A stretch of DNA of 9,202 bases from JAGSOU01 sp049974865 (GTDB taxonomy: Bacteria > Pseudomonadota > Alphaproteobacteria > Rhodobacterales > Rhodobacteraceae), in contig JBNGCX010000090.1 of the NCBI GenBank assembly GCA_049974865.1, positions 1-9,202 of the forward strand, given 5' to 3'. The translations under genes were made by a program, and so were the position numbers. Positions 5,901 through 9,202 of this stretch are shown piece by piece; position 1 is the stretch's first letter, and the number at the start of each line of letters is the position of its first letter. The notes beneath the pieces were generated by a model. It ran no database searches. It worked only from the letters and a program-made list of their open reading frames with translations, and was not told the DNA's origin.

Positions 5901-8258
5901 CTCGAGGTCGTCGAGGTAACCGTCGTAGCGCCCATCGCGGCTGGCGACCCGAGCGCGGAGCCATGTGTCGTCTTGGAAGAGCTGATCCACGGCGTCGCGG
6001 CTCCCGCCGCGGTCGAGGTGGTAGGCGAGGTGCGCGTGCAGGTAGCCGTCGTCGGGGATCTCAGACCAGCGCACGATGTCGACGTCCCGCGCGTACGTTC
6101 GCAGGAGCAAGCGATGCGCGCCGCGCAGGCCCTCGCTGCCCAGCGGCGTCATCGCAAAGTCGCGCATCAGAGCGTGCAGCCTGATCTCATCGGCGTGCGC
6201 GCCGGGCTCGATGAGGGCACGATCGAGGAAGTCCTGCAGACGCTCGCGGCAGGCCAGGTCGTCGAGCGCCTCGTGATCGAGCGCGGCCTGTGTTTGCCAG
6301 AGCTTCGTGACGACGCCGATAGGGATAGGCTCGCCCTCGCGGAAGATCGCCAGGTTCTTGAAGGCTTGACGGACGGTAGCGGGGAGGTCGGCCAGGCTCA
6401 GCGATAGCGTGTCGAAGAGGTTGTCCTGATCCGACTCGGGACGCAGGCTGCGCAGTTTCTGGGCATCGAAGGCCTCCAACCAGTCGGAGAGATCCATACG
6501 GGTCCGGCTGAGCTGGGCTCCGGCCAGTCGCAGCGCCAGCGGCAGCCGGCCGAGCCGGCTGGCCACGCGCGCCTGAAGCTCGTCCGATGCGGTCGTCACC
6601 GTCTCGCCGCCCCAGCGCGCCAATAGGCTCTGCGCCTCTGCCATCGACAGCGGTTCGACGGTGTGGATGTCGAGCGCGAGCTCGCGGGCCACAGCCGCAT
6701 CTCGGGTGGTAATCAGGAGGCGCGGGCCGGGCCGGCGTGGCGCGCCGCCTGGGTCGGCGGCGGTCATCGCCGTCACGAACGGGGCTGCGTCGGCGCGCCG
6801 CCAGACGTCGTCGAGCACCAGAAGGCAGGCCCGGTCGCACAGCTGCTCCGCGAGCGCGTTCTGGAGCTGCGCGAGGCTGGGGGCCGGGCCATTGGGGACG
6901 GTTGGGGCGCCGAGGGCCGAGAGCCACTCGCGAAGGCGGGTCGGCACGTCGGCGTCGCGCCCCAGGGTGGCCCACAGAATACCGTCGGGAAAGGCCACGC
7001 GCACTTCGGGGTCTTCGCAGAGCACGCGGGCCAGCACCGACTTGCCCGCGCCGGGCATGCCGTGCAGGGCCAGGCCGCGCGCGCCTTCCCCGGACAGGAG
7101 CGCTGCGCGGATGGCGTTCAGCGCCTCCGTCCGGGCGACGTAGCGCTCGGGCGCGGGCAGTGGCACGTGACGGTAGAAGTCCCTGCGGGGCGGTAGATCC
7201 CAGAGCTGGCCGGTGGGCAGCCGGCTGATGAGCACGGGCACCGCGGCATCGGGGCGCTGACCGGTCTGGAGGGCGTGGCGCGCCTCGTTCACGGCAAGAT
7301 CCAGCACCCCGTGACCGGCGAGTTGCCGGTAGAAGCTGGCGGCGAAGCGCCCCGCCGACGCGGTGGTGACCTCGCCCTGCATGGCGACGACGGCGGGGAT
7401 GCCGGCGCCGAGCAGGCGCGGGGCGATGCCGCGCAGGGCGCCACCCGCGAGCTGTCCCCCCGCCTGGTAGCCGGCGGTGTGACAGGCCATCAGCACGATG
7501 CAGTCCGGCGGCGCGTGCAGCCCCGCCAGCATGTCCCCGAGGCGATCCTCGGACACCCAGTCAAGCTGGCGTTCAGCGGTCTCCAGCAGCAGGCCGGCGG
7601 CGCCCCCGGCGGGCCGTCTCTCACCGTGGGCGACGATGTGGAGGACGGTATAGGGCGCGGCGGTCGCGCCTTGCAGGGCCGACTCGATCGCCGCAAGGGT
7701 GGTGGGCGGCGGCAGGATCTCGGCCTCAACATGGGGGAAGTCGCGAAGCGCGTCCTGGATCGCGGCAGCCTGGGCCTCGAAATCCAGCTCCACGAGGCCG
7801 CGCTCATTGAGGCCGTGGGGGTTCGCGATGGCCACGAGCAGCCGGACCGGACGCCGGGTCGGGCGTGTGTGCACCGGCTGATCAGAGGGGACGAAACGCG
7901 AGAAGGGGGTGTGGGCATCCGCCGCGAGCGCGCGTCCCTCGTCCCGCAGCAGCTCCCAGGGTAGCGCGTGGAGCTCGGCAGCCTCGGCGTCGATTCTGAT
8001 CCGCACGCGCCGCTGTGGTGCGGCACCCTTTGCCTCCCGCCAGCTGTCCCTGGCCGGATCGTCGGCGAGGAGGCAGGCGAGCAGGCGGCGTCCGTCCTCT
8101 GCCGGGTCCCCGGTCGGGCGCCAGGACGCGACCTCGGCATCCATCACGCCCGAGGGGAAGACACGGACACGGTTGAGGATAAGCTGGACGGGGTAGCCCT
8201 GTCCAACCCGGTGGGCACCGATATGGACCTCGAGATCGTGGAAGACGTCTATGGCCAT
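2970..8258 (-). CDS. CHAT protease / NB-ARC STAND ATPase with long HEAT-like solenoid (NLR-like)
   Basis: 1762 residues in one intact frame. Residues about 1-350 are a CHAT (caspase-like) domain: the ELHALPWELL strand (95-104), then VLHIVAHGER with catalytic His211 and VLMACHTAG with catalytic Cys259. Residues about 370-700 are an NB-ARC ATPase: YVARTEAL entry motif, Walker A GMPGAGKS (400-407), Walker B LLVLDDVW (479-486), sensor LLITTRD (514-520), a GLPL-like GRLPLAL (570-576) and an MHD-like LHALMRDFA (694-702, H695). Residues about 725-795 (WSEIPDDGYLHAHLAYHL) resemble the helical segment that follows NB-ARC in other bacterial members. Residues about 895-1700 form an alpha-solenoid of degenerate ALxALAPxLP repeats. 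No signal peptide or membrane segment is seen. By family knowledge, ligand sensing by the repeats would drive ATP-dependent oligomerisation and switch on the protease, as in bacterial NLR-like defence proteins. The trigger and substrate are unknown. AGAGG lies 6 nt before the ATG. Confidence 0.93.
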   Translation of the reverse strand: MAIDVFHDLEVHIGAHRVGQGYPVQLILNRVRVFPSGVMDAEVASWRPTGDPAEDGRRLLACLLADDPARDSWREAKGAAPQRRVRIRIDAEAAELHALPWELLRDEGRALAADAHTPFSRFVPSDQPVHTRPTRRPVRLLVAIANPHGLNERGLVELDFEAQAAAIQDALRDFPHVEAEILPPPTTLAAIESALQGATAAPYTVLHIVAHGERRPAGGAAGLLLETAERQLDWVSEDRLGDMLAGLHAPPDCIVLMACHTAGYQAGGQLAGGALRGIAPRLLGAGIPAVVAMQGEVTTASAGRFAASFYRQLAGHGVLDLAVNEARHALQTGQRPDAAVPVLISRLPTGQLWDLPPRRDFYRHVPLPAPERYVARTEALNAIRAALLSGEGARGLALHGMPGAGKSVLARVLCEDPEVRVAFPDGILWATLGRDADVPTRLREWLSALGAPTVPNGPAPSLAQLQNALAEQLCDRACLLVLDDVWRRADAAPFVTAMTAADPGGAPRRPGPRLLITTRDAAVARELALDIHTVEPLSMAEAQSLLARWGGETVTTASDELQARVASRLGRLPLALRLAGAQLSRTRMDLSDWLEAFDAQKLRSLRPESDQDNLFDTLSLSLADLPATVRQAFKNLAIFREGEPIPIGVVTKLWQTQAALDHEALDDLACRERLQDFLDRALIEPGAHADEIRLHALMRDFAMTPLGSEGLRGAHRLLLRTYARDVDIVRWSEIPDDGYLHAHLAYHLDRGGSRDAVDQLFQDDTWLRARVASRDGRYDGYLDDLELARMRADEQVRVQFEASASLTALADALRYALIRASINSLATQTPPPLIAEAVAHRVWTVRRVLSVARRMPLSQRVRALHRLLMAVPPDAEGQEAAAEAALDAIRGLDNDPFEGAAQRAQALAAIAPYLDPARLHQALDLAQTLPTLHLRAEALAGVIPHLEPDLQARVQATTLSEIAAAVGPETGEAAPPRSPRMAPSALGYALTALAPGLTPDYLCQALAIACTLPDDWERGEAVRRLIPALSASYDSPDALLRALDTTCLIEGSYVLARVLTALVGYVTTRPDAARYMKRILAKALRLDGERDRAVVLAALAPHLDDAQIERALQAARGFLDAPARVKALAALAHRLPDGQRQILLEELLSTVTRMAWELDRMEALADLAPALPPDMAEQVALDPALIGPSSDQPTLWAELAPYLPEGMLPAALDRAASAERPDVQVRLLDGLIPRLPEHLLPQAAAVIRGIGDPAARAKGLGTLAIRCEGAERSATLGEALEAVAALRYELDRADALVALAPKLSGPLIRQAMPLALALTQPEARSRAVAMLASRLPTLPDAAEYLAHLLEPEQIPDQASQAAAFLALLPETGPDARTPLVEALLALVTDPNANRVFDGAARTELLSQVAPYCTERLSTPMAEALEQLPDDADRCAVLCALPLGIRGKVQALKEKLASRLMRDPDAVNALLALVPRLPAGSRRRALRTAMANARLVDSPYDAALAWAAIAGQVSWHDGWRARARAVTAASDALEAIEDPYLRLLATTALLPELAGKQRAELLETTVDLARDPDIDDYGLWADALTELLPFLESEAYREIAATALVAAGEIDIVDEDRPEQALVALAPQLGPQHLAEALIITREFTTERARSRALIALIPLLRAAPDLSDEVFELAHALEDPIMRFRTDVALIPYAPDGAAHLMDIRLRLAEAIRASGKAQRADVLRLIAESDAFTPDILGITQADFDAMALAIKQISTQWAWM
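3159..5576 (-). other. Region encoding about 23 degenerate alpha-solenoid repeats
   Basis: This part of the STAND gene encodes residues about 895-1700. A leitmotif resembling ALxALAPxLP recurs with starts near residues 905, 937, 989, 1020, 1057, 1094, 1127, 1162, 1195, 1227, 1259, 1294, 1327, 1361, 1401, 1434, 1467, 1502, 1541, 1580, 1618, 1651 and 1687. Spacing is mostly 31-40 residues; one gap of 52 contains a Pro/Arg-rich insertion near 970-982. The units look like two-helix HEAT/ARM-type repeats. They are diverged in sequence, so there is no long DNA-level repeat. This is the likely sensor or ligand-binding surface. Confidence 0.8.
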
Positions 8259-8329
8259 TGGGGGCCTCTGCTCCTAGGGAGGTTGATCACGCCGCCGATC
8301 CCTCGCCGTCGCGCGCTCGGCCTAAGGCG

Positions 8330-8357
8330 AGTATACGCGCTGGTGGTGGAACCGCAA
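8330..8357 (-). promoter_or_regulatory. Candidate promoter for the STAND gene
   Basis: On the minus strand a good -10 box TATACT (8330-8335) is preceded, 16 nt upstream, by a weak -35 box TTGCGG (8352-8357). This would give a 5' leader of roughly 65 nt before the ATG at 8258. The -10 is 5 of 6 to consensus and the -35 only 3 of 6, so an activator or another sigma factor is possible. Confidence 0.4.
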
Positions 8358-8373
8358 GCGCCTTGGCGGCGTG

Positions 8374-8460
8374 GGGCGTGTTTCGCGTTGGGGGCGGCTT
8401 GTCGATCAGGCCCCGTACAAGCCAGCGTGGGCTTGGCTTTGCCCAACGCGAAACACGCCC
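8374..8460. repeat. Perfect 19-bp inverted repeat with nested hairpins
   Basis: GGGCGTGTTTCGCGTTGGG (8374-8392) is the exact reverse complement of 8442-8460. The 49-nt interior holds GGCTTGT (8396-8402) pairing with ACAAGCC (8417-8423). AAGCC (8419-8423) can alternatively pair with GGCTT (8430-8434). The whole element lies in the 315-nt gap between two divergent genes (8259-8573), between their two candidate promoters. It could be an operator or cruciform, a structured RNA, or a small non-autonomous repeat element. It is not a terminator in position, because no gene ends here and no T-run follows. Confidence 0.85.
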
Positions 8461-8507
8461 TCTTGCCCCAGAGATGAAGTGCACCCGCGGCGTGCGGGCG
8501 GCAGTGC

Positions 8508-8535
8508 TTGACCCTGGCAACCATCCCTGTATCCT
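8508..8535 (+). promoter_or_regulatory. Candidate promoter for the C_GCAxxG_C_C gene
   Basis: A near-consensus -35 box TTGACC (8508-8513) and a -10 box TATCCT (8530-8535) are separated by 16 nt, with TG just before the -10. Transcription would start around 8542, leaving a short leader that carries AGGAGGG (8558-8564). Confidence 0.55.
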
Positions 8536-8557
8536 ACGGCATGTTTGGCGCTGACCT

Positions 8558-8564
8558 AGGAGGG
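8558..8564 (+). promoter_or_regulatory. Strong ribosome binding site for the C_GCAxxG_C_C gene
   Basis: AGGAGGG, 9 nt before the ATG at 8574. It is nearly perfect complementarity to the anti-Shine-Dalgarno sequence and fixes the start. Confidence 0.8.
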
Positions 8565-8573
8565 TAGACACTG

Positions 8574-9089
8574 ATGACGACGAGCCAGCAGATTGAGCTG
8601 CGCCGAAAGATCGCCGCCCGCGCGGCTGCGTTGCTGCGCGAGGGTTACCATTGCTCCGAGGCTGTGGTCAAGGCGGTCGGGCCGAGCGTTGTCCGGGACT
8701 GGTGCCCGGCGTGCACGCGCATGGCCACCGGCTTCGGCGGCGGCGTAGGTGGCACGGAAGAGGAGCTGTGCGGCGCGCTCGCCGGCGGGATCATGGTGAT
8801 CGGCGCGCTCTTCGGTCGCACGACGCTGGAGGATGACACATTGGTGCAGCGCCTTGCGGCGAAGCTGCGCCAGCGCTTCGCTGAGACCTTCGAGACGACT
8901 CAGTGCGTTCGCCTGCTTGAGGATGTGGTGAGGCCAGCGGAGGGTGGATTGGGCTCCTGCGCCGTCGTGGTGGAGCGGGCGACGATGATCCTCCTGGGCG
9001 TCCTCGCCGACGCTGGTGTCTACTTGCAGGATGGGGCCGTGGCGGAGTCGACAGCGACAGCTGCCGACGAAGAGGAAGAGGACGTCTAG
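8574..9089 (+). CDS. C_GCAxxG_C_C family putative redox-active protein
   Basis: 171 residues. The family hallmarks are visible: a first cysteine in YHCSEAVV (C27), the glycine-rich ATGFGGGVGGT segment (51-61), the central LCGALAGGIMVIG motif (C66), and two later cysteines at C111 (TQCVRLL) and C129 (GSCAVVV). Members are small, mostly helical proteins thought to be redox-active or metal-binding, but no reaction is established. This copy has an extra CPAC pair (C44, C47) before the glycine-rich segment. The C-terminus is a short acidic tail (DEEEEDV). No signal peptide is seen, so a cytoplasmic location is likely. It is transcribed away from the STAND gene, with its own promoter and strong ribosome binding site, and its stop lies 4 nt before a perfect hairpin. 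Confidence in the family is high; the function is unknown. Confidence 0.88.
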   Translation: MTTSQQIELRRKIAARAAALLREGYHCSEAVVKAVGPSVVRDWCPACTRMATGFGGGVGGTEEELCGALAGGIMVIGALFGRTTLEDDTLVQRLAAKLRQRFAETFETTQCVRLLEDVVRPAEGGLGSCAVVVERATMILLGVLADAGVYLQDGAVAESTATAADEEEEDV

Positions 9090-9093
9090 GCCG

Positions 9094-9116
9094 GAGACGC
9101 GGCGGCGCCGCGTCTC
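9094..9116. repeat. Perfect 10-bp hairpin with 3-nt loop after the C_GCAxxG_C_C gene
   Basis: GAGACGCGGC (9094-9103) pairs perfectly with GCCGCGTCTC (9107-9116) around a GGC loop, and TACA follows. It starts 4 nt after the stop codon, so it may protect or end the transcript, but it lacks a T-run. Stem length, loop length and the CTCTAC edge match the hairpin at 86-108. The rest of the right edge (9117-9202) shows no gene. Confidence 0.75.
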
Positions 9117-9147
9117 TACATACGATACGCGTGTGGGCGCGTTGGGT

Positions 9148-9179
9148 CGGCGACCGGTCTCCCGGATCGGTAGTCGCCG
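9148..9179. repeat. Imperfect inverted repeat at the right edge
   Basis: CGGCGAC (9148-9154) is the reverse complement of GTCGCCG (9173-9179). The interior contains a small CCGG-TCTC-CCGG self-complementary segment (9154-9165). In DNA this GC-rich such short pairings can arise by chance, so it is recorded as a weak signal only. Confidence 0.35.
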
Positions 9180-9202
9180 CCGCACTGGGTATTTGCGCTG
9201 CG

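Noticed and set aside
4953..6407. 484-codon plus-strand open frame opposite the STAND gene, together with others such as 2934-3980 and 4218-4637
   Set aside because: These are antisense shadows caused by high GC. Their translations are rich in Arg, Gly, Gln and Pro with no domain motif, while the opposite strand carries clear domain motifs throughout.
8249..8571. Short open frames (91-98 codons) across the divergent intergenic region on both strands
   Set aside because: They run through the inverted repeat and both promoters. Their similarity to each other comes only from the palindrome, and they have no recognisable protein features.
8556..9185. 209-codon minus-strand frame covering the right end
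   Set aside because: It is antisense to the C_GCAxxG_C_C gene, which has a promoter, a strong ribosome binding site and family cysteines; this frame has none of these.

Overview
This is a GC-rich bacterial window with five convincing protein genes and several short palindromic or repeated DNA elements. Nothing in it fixes the host by itself. The style suggests Chloroflexota or another lineage rich in large multidomain NTPases: a giant STAND ATPase with a caspase-like domain, a C_GCAxxG_C_C redox protein, heptanucleotide short tandem repeats and small CTCTAC-edged hairpins. That placement is an inference of low to moderate confidence. No RNA gene, transposase, integrase or CRISPR array is visible.

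Layout. Four genes run leftward on the minus strand, in transcription order: a 1762-residue CHAT-protease / NB-ARC ATPase / alpha-solenoid protein (8258 to 2970), an aldo/keto reductase with an unusual C-terminal tail (2912 to 1659), a small SCP2-like plus cupin fusion (1672 to 968), and a CPBP-type intramembrane protease (901 to 146). The gaps are 57 nt, a 14-nt overlap, and 66 nt, so one transcript is plausible. Divergently, on the plus strand, lies a 171-residue C_GCAxxG_C_C family protein (8574 to 9089). The 315-nt divergent intergenic region carries a candidate promoter for each side. Between the two promoters sits a perfect 19-bp inverted repeat with smaller hairpins nested inside it. 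The left edge (1-145) holds a 28-bp direct repeat and two perfect hairpins. The right edge (9090-9202) holds a hairpin of the same 10-3-10 architecture as one at the left, so the five-gene block is bracketed by related palindromic elements.

How it may work. The large protein has the layout of an animal or plant NLR: a proteolytic effector at the N-terminus (His211/Cys259 dyad), a nucleotide-driven switch in the middle (Walker A at 400-407, Walker B around 479-486, an MHD-like LHA at 694-696), and a long helical-repeat sensor at the C-terminus (about 23 units of roughly 35 residues). Related CHAT-STAND and NLR-like bacterial proteins include anti-phage and regulated-cell-death factors. A role in defence or self/non-self sensing is therefore the leading hypothesis, but neither its trigger nor its substrate can be read from the sequence. 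The three downstream genes look more like redox, lipid or membrane housekeeping functions, and whether they belong functionally to the STAND gene is open.
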